Assembly: GCA_027493875.1 (NCBI GenBank)
Contig: JAOSJX010000002.1
Span: 136,606 to 200,605 of the forward strand
Source: Deltaproteobacteria bacterium
GTDB lineage: Bacteria > Lernaellota > Lernaellaia > JACKCT01
Direction of reading: 5' to 3'
Length of the DNA: 64,000 nt
This document shows positions 18,102 through 28,563 of the stretch, piece after piece (the stretch's first letter is position 1; each line of letters starts with the position of its first letter). A model generated the notes under the pieces. The model saw only the letters and a list, made by a program, of their open reading frames with translations. It had not been told where the DNA came from and did no database searches. The translations under genes were made by a program, and so were the position numbers.

Positions 18102-19232
18102 ATGGGCAACGTCCTTCAGCAAACCGCGCTCGGATCGCTCAGCCTCGGCCACGCCGCAATGATCGCCGTGGGATGCGTCGTTCTGTATCTGGGCGTCCGC
18201 CACCGCTTCGAACCGCTGCTGCTGGTGCCGATCGGCTTCGGCATCGTCATGGGCAACATTCCCCTCGCCTCGACGCAGATCGCGGAGCACGCCGCGCATC
18301 TGCCGCTCGCCGACTGGTCTCCGATGGACTTTCTCTATCTCGGCGTCCGATACGATATTTATCCGCCGCTGATTTTCCTCGGCATCGGCGCGATGACGGA
18401 CTTTTCGTTTCTCATCGGCCGTCCCAAGCTGATTCTGCTGGGCGCGGCCGCGCAGGTCGGCATCTTCGCGACGTTTCTCTGCGCGCTCGGCCTCGGTTTC
18501 ACGCCGGCGGAAGCGGCGAGCATCGGAATCATCGGCGGAGCGGACGGACCCACGGCCATTTATCTCGCCAGCAAGCTGGCGCCGGCGTATCTCGCGTCGA
18601 TCTCCGTGGCCGCGTATTCGTATATGGCGCTCGTTCCGTTGATTCAGCCGCCGATCATGCGCCTGCTGACCACGGAGGGGGAGCGGCGCCTCCGCATGCC
18701 GCTCGCGCGCGACACCACGCGGACGGAGCGGGTCGCGTTTCCGGTGGTCGCGTTCGTGGTATGCGCGCTGGCGGTCCCGAAGGCGTCCATTCTGTTGGGC
18801 ATGCTGTTTTTCGGCAATCTGATGCGCGAGTCGGGCGTCGTCCAGCGGCTGTCGGACACGGCGCAAAACACGTTCATGAATATCGTGACGATTCTGCTTG
18901 GCGTATCGGTCGGGGCGTCGGCGCGGGCGGAGACGTTTCTCACGCCGCGGAGCCTGGCGATTTTCGCGGTGGGTATCCTCGCTTTCGTCATCGCCACCGC
19001 GTCCGGGGTGCTGTTCGCCAAGTTCATAAACCTTTTTCCGGGTTCCAAGATCAATCCGCTGATCGGCGCGGCGGGGGTGTCGGCCGTGCCGATGGCCGCG
19101 CGCGTGGCGAACCGCATGGGCCTCGAGGCCGATAAGTCGAATTTTCTTCTGATGGACGCGATGGGGCCGAACGTGGCCGGGGTTATCGGGTCCGCGGTGG
19201 CCGCGGGCGTCTTTCTGATGTTTCTGCCATAA
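18102..19232 (+). CDS. oadB: Sodium-translocating decarboxylase beta subunit (OadB/GcdB/MmdB family)
   Basis: A 376-residue polytopic protein. The segment GIIGGADGPTAIYLASKLAP near residue 145 carries the conserved Asp that couples decarboxylation of biotin-bound CO2 to Na+ export. NLMRESGVVQRLSDTAQN and INPLIGAAGVSAVPMAARVA are also family hallmarks, and the length is usual. It follows an OadG-like gene by about 30 bases. Without a neighbouring alpha subunit the substrate (oxaloacetate, methylmalonyl-CoA or glutaconyl-CoA) cannot be told; the gene symbol is by family only. Confidence 0.9.
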   Translation: MGNVLQQTALGSLSLGHAAMIAVGCVVLYLGVRHRFEPLLLVPIGFGIVMGNIPLASTQIAEHAAHLPLADWSPMDFLYLGVRYDIYPPLIFLGIGAMTDFSFLIGRPKLILLGAAAQVGIFATFLCALGLGFTPAEAASIGIIGGADGPTAIYLASKLAPAYLASISVAAYSYMALVPLIQPPIMRLLTTEGERRLRMPLARDTTRTERVAFPVVAFVVCALAVPKASILLGMLFFGNLMRESGVVQRLSDTAQNTFMNIVTILLGVSVGASARAETFLTPRSLAIFAVGILAFVIATASGVLFAKFINLFPGSKINPLIGAAGVSAVPMAARVANRMGLEADKSNFLLMDAMGPNVAGVIGSAVAAGVFLMFLP

Positions 19233-19236
19233 CGGC

Positions 19237-19265
19237 TTGATCGCCCGAACGCGCTCGCCCACAAT
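19237..19265 (+). promoter_or_regulatory. Promoter TTGATC-N17-CACAAT
   Basis: TTGATC (19237-19242) and CACAAT (19260-19265) with a 17-base spacer. The predicted start, about 19272, is only a few bases before the ATG at 19277. There is no Shine-Dalgarno motif, so the nfi message looks leaderless. Confidence 0.45.
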
Positions 19266-19276
19266 CTCCGACAACG

Positions 19277-19954
19277 ATGCTCCCCGCCTTCACGCACCCC
19301 TGGGACCTCACGCCGGCGGACGCCGCGGCACTGCAACGAACGCTGCGCGGCCGGGTGGAAATTCGCCCGCTGCCGCCTGTCCGGACGGCGGCGGCGCTGG
19401 ACGTTTCGTTTTCGAAGTTCGCGAAGGAGCTTGTCGGCGGCGCCGTGGTGGTTGACGTTGAGACCGGCGACGTGCTGGAAGAACGCGTCCTCGTGGGTTC
19501 CGCGACTTTTCCCTATGTGCCCGGCCTGCTCAGTTTTCGGGAAGGACCGGTGCTTTCCGAAATTCTCATGCGCTTGAAAACGCCGGTGGATTTGATCCTC
19601 TGCGACGGCCAAGGTCTTGCGCATCCGCGGCGCTTCGGGATCGCGTGCCACCTCGGAGTGCTCTTCGGAATTCCCAGCGTCGGTTGCGCCAAGAGCCTTC
19701 TCTGCGGCGATTGCCGCGAACCAGGGGAAAAGCGCGGGTCGTCCACCCGGTTGATCCACAACGGCGACGTCGTCGGCCGCGCCGTCCGCACGCGCGATGG
19801 GGTGAAGCCGGTTTTCGTCTCGCCGGGCCATCTTGCCGATTTCGACGACTCGGTCCGGCTTATCCTGCGGCTCGCGTCACGCTACCGTTTGCCCGACCCG
19901 ATCCGCCGCGCGCACCGGCTCGTCAACGAGGCGCGGCGGCGGTTCGGGCTGTGA
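19277..19954 (+). CDS. nfi: Endonuclease V (deoxyinosine-specific)
   Basis: A 225-residue protein of the EndoV family, which nicks DNA one nucleotide 3' of deaminated adenine (hypoxanthine). The metal-binding acids are visible in AALDVSF (Asp), PYVPGLLSFRE (Glu) and ILCDGQGLAHPRRFGIACHL (Asp). GCAKSLL and PVFVSPGH also match the family. Length is normal and the frame intact. It appears to be a single-gene unit with its own promoter. Confidence 0.93.
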   Translation: MLPAFTHPWDLTPADAAALQRTLRGRVEIRPLPPVRTAAALDVSFSKFAKELVGGAVVVDVETGDVLEERVLVGSATFPYVPGLLSFREGPVLSEILMRLKTPVDLILCDGQGLAHPRRFGIACHLGVLFGIPSVGCAKSLLCGDCREPGEKRGSSTRLIHNGDVVGRAVRTRDGVKPVFVSPGHLADFDDSVRLILRLASRYRLPDPIRRAHRLVNEARRRFGL

Positions 19955-19959
19955 CGCGA

Positions 19960-20492
19960 TTAGAAGTAGTAGCGTACGCCGATCGCCGCGCCGATGAGGA
20001 AATCGGTCTCCGGGATCAGCCACAGCCCCGGCGAAGCATCAACAAAGACTTCGATGTGCGGCGCCGGGAAGTAGCAGCTCAGGCCGCCCGTGAATCGACC
20101 GGCCAGGGGCGAAGTTTGGATCGTCGTCATGGTGGTGATGCGGATGGCCACGGTCGTGATGGCGATCCCCATGATCGTCGTCCCACGCCGCGAAGATACC
20201 GCCGCCCCCCGATGTAGGGACGAACGACCGCCCCTGGGGACGAAGGAGCGAGATCGTTAAAGTGATAGAGATAGTCCAGCGCGAACCAGAAGTGTTCGTC
20301 AAGAATGGAAAACGCAAGATCGGCGTCCAGCGCATCCGTGGGCGAAAGGAAATATTTACCGGTCAGGCCGGTGGGCTCGCCGAGAACGATGCCGAGGTCC
20401 AAACGGCCGCCCTGGGCGGCCGCGTTTTCGGACCAAATCAACGCAAAGAGGAACGCGCTCAGAAAAAACGGCAAACCATATCGGCGCATCAT
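19960..20492 (-). CDS. Outer-membrane beta-barrel-like protein (frameshifted)
   Basis: About 176 residues. A signal peptide (MMRRYGLPFFLSAFLFALIW, then AAAQ) precedes LDLGIVLGEPTGLTGKYFLS and a strand-rich body ending in IGAAIGVRYYF, an aromatic C-terminus typical of outer-membrane barrels. A His/Asp-rich stretch around 20110-20170 (DDDHGDRHHDRGHPHHHHDD) is inserted in a loop and may bind metal. Frame changes occur near 20115 and 20200. The start has a good GGAGGTG site. A broken paralogue lies directly upstream on the same strand. Confidence 0.6.
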
Positions 20493-20504
20493 CGGACACC
20501 TCCA

Positions 20505-20805
20505 AACAAGCTCCCTCCGAAATACGGGAGAGAAGAGGATCACGCGTTTATCGGCCAACAGATCGTTCACCTTGTACAGTTCGTCCGTTGCCGTCCAAAA
20601 ATTTTTCGTCGGTGAGAAACGCGCTTTTGTCCACGTCCAGCGTGTCCGCCGGTGAAAAGAAACTCTTGGCGGTGAGGCCGGCGGGATCGCCAAGCATCAC
20701 CCCGTGACCGAAGAGCCAATCTTGCGCGTCGGCGTGATCGGACCAGACGAGAACAGCGAGAAGCGCCAGAGAAAAAATGAGGGGAAAACCAAGTCGGCGG
20801 GTCAT
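20505..20805 (-). pseudogene. Truncated tandem copy of the outer-membrane-like gene
   Basis: It starts MTRRLGFPLIFSLALLAVLV with a strong AGGAGGTG site and continues GVMLGDPAGLTAKSFFSPAD, aligning with the neighbour (GIVLGEPTGLTGKYFLSPTD). Only the N-terminal third is present. Past a shift in an A/T run near 20600 it matches down to about 20510, where the ribosome site of the intact copy begins. A partial tandem duplication. Confidence 0.65.
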
Positions 20806-20919
20806 GCGGCACCTCCTGGCAGTGGGGAAATCGGCCCCGGAATCCAATACATTTCATGCCGTTCGCGGCGCCTGATTTCATGGTAAGATACGTGAAAACC
20901 AGTGGCAGTGAGGTCCGTT

Positions 20920-21541
20920 ATGGAAGCTCCAGAAAAGGCGATAGCGGCTATCATTATGTTTTTTACTTGCTTTTTCTATCGCCATCGCGTGCGGTGGTGA
21001 TGACGATGACGATAGCGACGACGAGGCCACCGGGGACGATGACGGCGGCGCCGGGAGCTAATGCGACGAAGACTGCTACACCGGGTTTCTCGACGAAACG
21101 ATCGCGTGCGCGGAAATGGGAAAGTCGTGTTTTGAGGGTTGCGACGGCGACCTTGGATGCGCTCAGTCGTGTGTTGAGCAGGCCGGCGGTTGCGTCAACG
21201 GGGCGTGGATGACATTTTCGGCGGGTGCGCCGGAGAGTGCGGCGGATGCATCGCCACCGCGGACGAATGCGTCGGATCCATGCACGGAAATGACCGATTC
21301 CGACGCGGCGGCCTCGTGCGCCGGGGAGTGCCTCAACACGATGTGGAACTGCCTTGGATGGAACACGGACTGCCTCGACGGATGCGAGAACGGTCTGGAC
21401 GCTTGCGCCGGCGATTGCGGACTGGATGGTGGGTGCTATGCGGACTGCCTGATCGCGTCGGCGGAGTGCCAAAAACGTGCCTATGATAACAAAAATATCT
21501 TTGGACTTTTGGAAAAGTCCGTGGTAAACAGCGGGCTCTAA
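20920..21541 (+). CDS. Cys-rich lipoprotein with poly-Asp linker (frameshifted)
   Basis: Correcting a T-run indel near 20960 gives a signal ending FSIAIAC (lipobox) followed by GGDDDDDSDDEATGDDDGG. Correcting another near 21055 joins it to a domain of about 155 residues with about 20 cysteines in C-x3-C and C-x2-4-C spacing (CFEGCDGDLGCAQSC, CLGWNTDCLDGCENGLDAC). Such spaced cysteines suggest a disulfide-rich exported domain. Start 20920 or 20956. No family recognised. Confidence 0.55.
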
Positions 21542-21573
21542 AATTTCTATAACCGCTAAGGTTGGGAGCCACC

Positions 21574-22701
21574 ATGCGTTCAATCTTCGTACTTGCTCTC
21601 TTCGCCGCCGTCCTGATGGCCGTTTCGGCCCTCGTCGCATGCGAGCAAGTAGACGAAAAAGAAAGTGATTTTGAAGTCTTAGACGGATCCGGGGACTACG
21701 GATCGGTCAGCCAGCCGATCGTCAACGGCGATCCGCCGGACGCGCCTGAGCACGAGGCGGTTGTGGGTTTGCATCAACTCGCCCGCGGCGGGAATTCCGT
21801 TTACGTCCTTCCGTTCTGCTCCGGGACGCTGATCGCGCCCGATGTGGTCATCACGGCGGCGCATTGCCTGGATACGGCCAAGGGTTGGTCTTCCACCTTT
21901 TCGACGATCAGTCCGAGTAAACTCGCGATCTACGTCGGAGACGATCCGGCTTCCGATATCGTCGACCACCTCTACCGCGTCAGCGAGACCGTCATCTATC
22001 CGGGCTATGACCGCATTCAACTGCATAACGATCTCGGCCTCGTGCGTCTTTCGACGCCGGTGACGGAGCCGGTGTCGCCCGTTCCGCATCTCCCGGCAAG
22101 CATCGGTTTTACGGGCGCGGACATCGGGACGCTTCTGAATTTCGCCGGTTTCGGTGACGACGAAAACGGCGTCCACGGCGTCAAGCTCCAAGCCGATGTG
22201 GCGCTGGGCGGATTCGGATGCAGCGTTCCCGGTTGCGGCGACGCGGGTGTCGCGGCGACGCAGATCTCCTACACGCAGAGCGCCGCCGGACCGTGCTTCG
22301 GCGACAGCGGCGGGCCCGCGTTCGTTTATCGGTCGTCCGCGCCTTACGTCGGCGGACTGACCTCCTACGGCGACAGCAATTGCACGGTCTATGGCGTGAG
22401 CACGCGCGTGGACGCGTTCGAGGCGTACATCAACGATTTCATCAGCCCGGCGCCGCCTCCTCCACCGGATTGCTCCGCGGACGGCACGTGCAACGGCGAC
22501 TGCGCACCGGGCGAGGATCCCGATTGCGCCCCGCCGCCACCTCCGGGCTGCGGCAACGGCACCTGCGACGCGGGCGAAAGCTGCGACGGCCGCTACGGCA
22601 CGGTCGCCTGTCCTTCGGACTGCGCCGGCAAAACCAACGGTAAGCCGAACGCCCGATACTGCTACGTCGGCGGCGCGTGCGAGGGCCCTGGCTGCCCGTA
22701 A
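21574..22701 (+). CDS. Trypsin-like serine protease (S1), lipoprotein with Cys-rich tail
   Basis: A 375-residue exported protease. The lipobox is ALVAC (Cys about 23). The catalytic triad is visible as TAAHC (His), HNDLGLVRL (Asp) and CFGDSGGPAF (Ser), with the activation-like PIVNGDPP before it. After residue 300 comes a Pro-rich linker and a Cys-rich region (CSADGTCNGDCAPGEDPDC, then CGNGTCDAGESC), a common C-terminal module of secreted delta/myxobacterial proteins. The frame is intact. A strong terminator follows 20 bases after the stop. It probably degrades extracellular protein. Confidence 0.9.
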   Translation: MRSIFVLALFAAVLMAVSALVACEQVDEKESDFEVLDGSGDYGSVSQPIVNGDPPDAPEHEAVVGLHQLARGGNSVYVLPFCSGTLIAPDVVITAAHCLDTAKGWSSTFSTISPSKLAIYVGDDPASDIVDHLYRVSETVIYPGYDRIQLHNDLGLVRLSTPVTEPVSPVPHLPASIGFTGADIGTLLNFAGFGDDENGVHGVKLQADVALGGFGCSVPGCGDAGVAATQISYTQSAAGPCFGDSGGPAFVYRSSAPYVGGLTSYGDSNCTVYGVSTRVDAFEAYINDFISPAPPPPPDCSADGTCNGDCAPGEDPDCAPPPPPGCGNGTCDAGESCDGRYGTVACPSDCAGKTNGKPNARYCYVGGACEGPGCP

Positions 22702-22721
22702 CCTTCAAGCGATACAAGAAA

Positions 22722-22752
22722 AAGCCCGGTCGTTATCGGCCGGGCTTTTTTT
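22722..22752 (+). terminator. Rho-independent terminator
   Basis: AAGCCCGG pairs with CCGGGCTT across a ten-base loop and is followed by an eight-T run. It closes the serine-protease gene. Confidence 0.85.
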
Positions 22753-22888
22753 TATCCGCATGTACTTCCGACATCGCGTGATGTAACTTCTCGATGTCCG
22801 AGTTTCCCGCAGCCCTCGGTTTGAAATTATCGCCTTGGTGGTTCGGCTCGTTGTAATTCCATTCCCCAGCGCGCGAGCGGAGGTTGGA

Positions 22889-25379
22889 ATGCGTTATTGG
22901 TATGTATTTCTTGTGGTTCCATCGGCTCTCTTCGCATTGGCGGTGTCGTGTATCGACCAACCGGACGACCCACGGGATGAAGGCGAAATCGCCGTAACGA
23001 CGGCTAGCGGCGGCCGCTGGCTCGCCGAAACGCGGGCGCGCATCGACGCCGAGCGATATCGCTTTAAGCCTGGAGACGCCGCGTTCGCCGGTTCAAATCC
23101 GGCCCAGCGGTTCTCGGTCGACCTCGATTCTGGGGGTGTCGTTCTTTATATCAACAAGCACGGGATTGACCACGACTGGGTTTGGACGACGGTGGGGATC
23201 GGGCGCGGGGAATTTATTGTTGATGCGGCGCCCATTCAACCAACAGAAGGCGATTGCGATGTGCCGCCGGTTTACGGTTTCCACGACGCGTGCCTCGCCA
23301 CGTTCGAATACGACCGCGGGACCTACGTCGAGTGGTACGCGAACCGGAGCGGCGGATTAGAACAGGGATTCGAGATCTTCGAGAAGGCGCCGGGACGCGG
23401 ACTGCTCGTCATCGAGGGTTCCATATCGACTCCGCTCGCCGGGCGCCTCGATGACGAAATGAGCGAGATCTTGTTCTCCGACCAGGACGGCGACGTTTTG
23501 CGGTATGGCGGATTGGCCGCGTGGGACGCGCTCGGCGTTCCGCTGGACGCGTGGATGGAGTGGATCGATCCCGACACGATCCGGCTTTTCGTGGACGACC
23601 GCCACGCCGCTTATCCGATCACGGTGGACCCCGGTTTATCCTCGGCGCCGGATTGGACGGCGGAGAGCGACCAACTGAACGCGTGGTTCGGATTCTCCGT
23701 TTCCGGCGCGGGAGACGTGAACAACGACGGTTACGACGACGTGATCGTCGGAGCGCGTCTTTACGATAACGGAGAAAACAACGAAGGCGCGGCGTACGTA
23801 TTTCTCGGCCAGGCGGCGGGCGTCCAATCCTCCCCGATTTGGTCAGCGGAAGGGAATCAGGACGGCGCAACGTTCGGCTATTCCGTCTCCAGCGCCGGCG
23901 ACGTGAACGCGGACGGTTACGATGACATTATCGTCGGGATGCCCGGGTACGAAAACGGCCAGAACAACGAAGGCAAGGCATTTGTGTTTCTCGGCGAGGC
24001 GGCGGGCGTCCAGTCGTCTCCGATTTGGGCGGTGGAGAGCAACGAGGTCACCGCGTATTTCGGCATTTCCGTTGCCGGCGCGGGAGACGTCAACGCGGAC
24101 GGTTACGACGATGTCATCGTCGGGGCGCCCTACTACGCCAACGGCCAGAACTTCGAGGGCCGGGCCTACGTCTTTCTCGGCGAAGCGGCGGGCGTCCAAT
24201 CGAGCCCCGTTTGGACGGCGGAAGGCAATCAGCAATACGCTCATTTCGCCGATGACGTCTCCGGGGCCGGCGACGTGAACGGCGACGGCTACGACGACGT
24301 GATCGTCGGGCATCCGGACTACGGCAACGGCGAAGGATTTGAAGGCCGAGCCGCCCTTTACCTCGGGCAAGCGGCGGGGGTCCAGTCCTCTCCCGTCTGG
24401 ACGGCGGAGGCGAATCAAGCCAGCGCGCAGTTCGGCTACTCCGTTTCCGGGGCCGGCGACGTGAACGCCGACGGGTATGACGACGTGATTGTCGGGGTGC
24501 CGGGTCACGACAACGGTCAGGCGTATGAAGGTGGCGCCTTCCTGTTTCTGGGACAAAACACGGGGCTTCAATCCTCCCCCGTTTGGACGGCGGAATCGAA
24601 CCAGGCCGGCGGACTGTTCGGCTACTCCGTTTCCGGGGCCGGCGACGTGGACGCCGACGGATACGACGACGTTGTTGTCGGATCGTCGGATTACAGCAAC
24701 GGGCAGAACGAGGAGGGCCGGGCCTATGTTTTCCTCGGACAGAACACCGGGCTTCAATCGTCGCCGGTCTGGACCGCGGAGAGCGATCAGGCGTCGGCGC
24801 ATTTCGGCCGTTCCGTTTCCCGGAGCCGGCGACGTCAATGGGGACGGCCATGACGATGTGATCATCGGCGCACACCAATACGACAACGGCCAGAACAGCG
24901 AGGGCCGGGCCTACGTGTTTCACAGCGAAACCACGACGACCACAACCACGACAACGACGACGACCACCACCACAACGACAACGACCACGACGACGTCGAG
25001 CTCAACCACAGCGTCGACGACAACCTCCACTTCGTCCACGACCACGTCGTCAACTACGAGCACGACAACGTCGTCTTCTTCAACGACCACCACCGCGCCG
25101 ACGACAACCTCGACGACGACCACCACCGCCGCGAGTGACGATGATACGGAGGACGATGACGTTGATGATGATGCGACCGACGACGACGATGACGACAATT
25201 CGTGCATCAACTGCCAAACAACCGCGGAATGCAGCGATAACCTCGGCGTCGGGTGGGTGTGCGTCGACAACTGTTGCGAAGAATCCGCTGACGATGACGA
25301 CATGGGTAACGACGACGATACGGAGCCTGATCCCCCATCGTCCGGCGACGACGATGACGGCGGCGGGTGCGGATGTTAG
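22889..25379 (+). CDS. Seven-bladed FG-GAP (integrin-like) propeller lipoprotein 1, GCGC tail
   Basis: About 830 residues. A lipobox-like AVSC ends the signal peptide. About 230 residues of N-terminal domain (GLEQGFEIFEKAPGRGLLVI, YPITVDPG) lead to seven FG-GAP repeats of about 57 residues, each with a calcium-loop motif such as GDVNADGYDDVIVGAPYY. Seven repeats make one full propeller. A Thr/Ser-rich stretch, an Asp-rich stretch with a CINCQTTAECSDN Cys cluster, and the end DDDDGGGCGC follow. One extra base near 24828 breaks repeat 7. The gene is paralogous to the next one. Probably an adhesive or scaffolding surface protein. Confidence 0.85.
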
Positions 25380-25433
25380 TCAGGAGGCTGTAAACATTTT
25401 GGTATGTACATTCTACGATACGCGTGATAACGT

Positions 25434-25462
25434 TTGTAAGCTTTGTGGCCTTTTCATATTAG
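25434..25462 (+). promoter_or_regulatory. Candidate promoter TTGTAA-N17-TATTAG
   Basis: TTGTAA at 25434-25439 and TATTAG at 25457-25462 with a 17-base spacer, about 60 bases before the GGAGGAGG site and ATG of the second propeller gene. Confidence 0.35.
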
Positions 25463-25522
25463 CCTGAGATACTGATCCGAACCTCCGGGCCGCGTGCGTG
25501 GACCCCGATGGAGGAGGTAGAA

Positions 25523-28365
25523 ATGCGTTGTTGGTATGCTTTCCTCGTACTGCCGTTGGCTGTCTTCGCGATCGTCGTTTCATGCGTTGACGAACCGGAG
25601 GACTCGCAGGTCGGCGACTCCGAATTGATGACGGCGACGTTTACCGGCAACAGTCTTCTGGCCGAAACGCAGGCCCGCGTCCACGCCGAGCAGTACCGGT
25701 TCCGACCGCAGGGAAAATCTTTCGCGGGGACGAATTCCGCGCAACGGTTTTCGGTTGAACTGGCGGCGGACGGTGTCACCGTGTCGGTTCGCAAGCATGC
25801 CATCCTCTATGATTGGTCTTGGGCGACCGTCGGCTTTGGCCGCGAGGGCGCGTTGACGGAGGCGCTTCCGGCCGCGCCGGCTGACGGGGATTGCGCCCTG
25901 CCCCCCATGTATGGATTCGGCGACGCGTGCCTCGCGATGATCGAATACGACCGCGAAACTTACATCGAATGGTATTCCAACCGGATTGGCGGATTGGAGC
26001 AGGGTTTCGAAGTGCTCGAAAAAACCGAGGGCCGTGGATTGCTCGTCATTGAAGGCTACGTCTCCACGCCGCTCGTTGGACGTGTTAACGACGACATGAG
26101 CGAGATCGTTTTCTCCGACCAGCAAGGCGACGTGCTGCGTTACAGCGGTCTGGCGGCGTGGGACGCCAACGGCGTTCCGCTGGACGCGTGGATGGAATGG
26201 ATCGATCCCGACACGATCCGGTTGTCCGTGGACGACACCCACGCGGCCTACCCTATCACGGTGGACCCGGGTTTATCGGCCTCGCCGGATTGGGTGGCTG
26301 AGGGGATCAGGCCGAAACCTATTTCGGTAACTCCGTATCCGGGGCCGGCGACGTGAACGCGGACGGGTATGACGACGTGGTCGTCGGAGCTCGTTTTTAC
26401 GACAACGGCCAGAACGAAGAAGGCCGGGCGTACGTCTTTCTCGGCAATGCCGCCGGCGTTCAGTCCTCTCCCGTCTGGACCGCGGAAAGCGATCAGGTGT
26501 CGGCTTATTTCGGGTATTGCGTTTCCGGAGCCGGCGATGTCAATGGCGACGGATACGACGACGTGATCGTCGGCGCGCACACTTACGACAACGGCCAAAA
26601 CGACGAGGGCCGGGCTTACGTCTTTCTCGGTCAGTCCTCGGGAGTTCAATCGTCGCCGATCTGGACCGGCGAAAGCGATCAAGCGGATGCCCAGTTTGGC
26701 ATTTCCGTATCCGGCGCCGGTGACGTGAACGGCGACGGGTACGACGACGTGATCGTCGGGGCGAGTCTTTACGACAACAGCACCAACAACGAGGGGCGTG
26801 CCTACGTCTTCCTCGGCCAAGCGTCCGGCGTTCAGGCCTCAGCGACCTGGACCGCGGACGGCGCGCAAACCAACGATCAATTCGGATCGTCGGTCTCCGC
26901 CGCGGGCGACGTGAACGGCGACGGTTACGATGACGTGATCGTCGGAGCAAAGCGGTACGACAACGGCCAAAACGACGAAGGCGGCGCCTACGTATTTCTC
27001 GGCCTGGCGTCCGGTGTTCAGTCTTCACCGGCCTGGACCGCCGAAAGCGACCAGGCAAGCGCTTTCTTCGGCTGGGCGGTCTCGGACGCGGGCGACGTCG
27101 ATGCCGACGGCTACGACGATGTTGTGGTCGGCGCCGCGCTTTACGACAACGGCCAAAACGACGAGGGCCGCGCGTACCTTTTTCTCGGCCAAGCCGCGGG
27201 TGTCCAATCCTCCCCGGCGTGGATCGCCGAAGGCGACCAAGCGTATGCCTATTTCGGTTTTTCCGTTTCCGGCGCGGGCGACGTCAATGGCGACGGCTAC
27301 GACGACGTGATCGTGGGATCATTTCTTTACGATAATGGTGAGGCGAATGAAGGGCGCGCCTATTTATTTTTCGGGCAAGCGACTGTCGTCCAGGCCGATC
27401 TCCAATCAACGGCCGTCTGGACCGCCGAGAGCGACCAAAATTCCGCTTTTTTCAGCCGAAGCGTTTCGGGAGCGGGCGACGTCAACAATGACGGCTATGA
27501 CGACGTCATTGTGGGATCGGATCACTACGACAACGATCAGAACAATGAAGGGCGGGCTTACGTCTTTCATGGGTTAGCGCCCACGACCACCACGACGACA
27601 ACCACCACGACGACTTCCTCGTCGTCCACGACGACGTCTTCAAGTTCCACGACAACCTCTTCGAGCTCCACTACAACGACGTCGTCTTCCTCAACCACCA
27701 CCACGTCTTCCAGTTCGACGACGACAACGAGTTCGTCCAGTACAACCACTACGTCTTCCAGTTCGACAACGACAACCAGTTCTTCCAGCACCACGACGAC
27801 ATCGTCGAGTTCAACCACGACAACCAGCTCGTCGAGCACGACGACGACCTCGTCAAGCTCGACCACGACATCCTCGTCTTCCTCCACGACCACAACGTCG
27901 TCGAGTTCAACGACCACGACGAGTTCGTCGAGTACGACAACAACGTCATCCTCCTCGACGACAACATCCTCGTCTTCGTCGACGACGACAACGAGCTCTT
28001 CATCGACCACCACCACGTCGTCGAGTTCTACGACGACGACGAGTTCGTCGAGCACAACGACGACCACACCGACGACAACGTCGACGACGACCACTACGGC
28101 CGGCGGCGACGACGATACCGGTGATGACGATACGGGTGATGACGATACGGGTGATGACGATACGGGCGATGACGACACAACAGACGATGACGTTGACGAC
28201 GACACAGGTGACGATGATACGAACGACGACGATACGAGTGACGACGACACGGGTGGCGATGACGACGATACCGTACCGCTTCCGGATAGCGACGATGACG
28301 ACGATACGCAGCCCGGGTCACGGTCGTCCGGCGATGACGATGACGACGGGGGTTGCGGGTGTTAA
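25523..28365 (+). CDS. Seven-bladed FG-GAP propeller lipoprotein 2, GCGC tail
   Basis: About 947 residues with the same plan as its neighbour. The signal peptide ends VVSC, then comes the shared N-terminal domain (GLEQGFEVLEKTEGRGLLVI). After one shift near 26305 seven FG-GAP repeats follow (GDVNGDGYDDVIVGAHTY and similar). The Thr/Ser block (about 27583-28090) is very long, in TTTSSSS periods, then Asp-rich GDDDTGDDDTG repeats, then DDDDDGGCGC. Both genes have near-identical ribosome sites and starts (MRxWYxFLV). Paralogues from recent duplication with a lengthened stalk. Confidence 0.85.
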
Positions 28366-28369
28366 TTAG

Positions 28370-28426
28370 TTGCCAGTCGCCAGTGGCCAGTCGCCGGTGG
28401 CCAGTTGCCTGTCACCAGTCGCCAGA
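28370..28426. repeat. GCCAGT(C/G)-type degenerate tandem repeat
   Basis: Right after the GCGC stop the sequence repeats TGCCAGTCGCCAGTGGCCAG-like words about seven times with variation, then becomes ordinary. It is non-coding and again directly 3' of a gene. Confidence 0.7.
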
Positions 28427-28563
28427 AAATGAGGCGGGTGCGGGATTGATCCCGCGTTCGCTTTACCGTTTTGGGACGGCGGCGCGCCATGAAGCAATTG
28501 ACTTTCGTTAGCGCCAAAACATAATACCACGGTCAATTATTGTTGGAAGGAGAATCGCCGGTG

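Noticed and set aside
18070-19135. OadG frame running on for about 350 residues across oadB
   Set aside because: It overlaps an intact, highly conserved oadB in another phase and turns Arg-rich. A single base shift near the OadG end explains it.
23085-23105. GTTCAAATCC, a tRNA T-loop-like word
   Set aside because: It lies in the coding sequence of propeller protein 1, and no cloverleaf stems flank it. I find no tRNA or rRNA anywhere in the window.
27567-28250. Long valine-rich and serine-rich open frames antisense to the Thr/Ser and Asp stalks
   Set aside because: They are shadows of the repetitive codons on the other strand and have no start context or domain.
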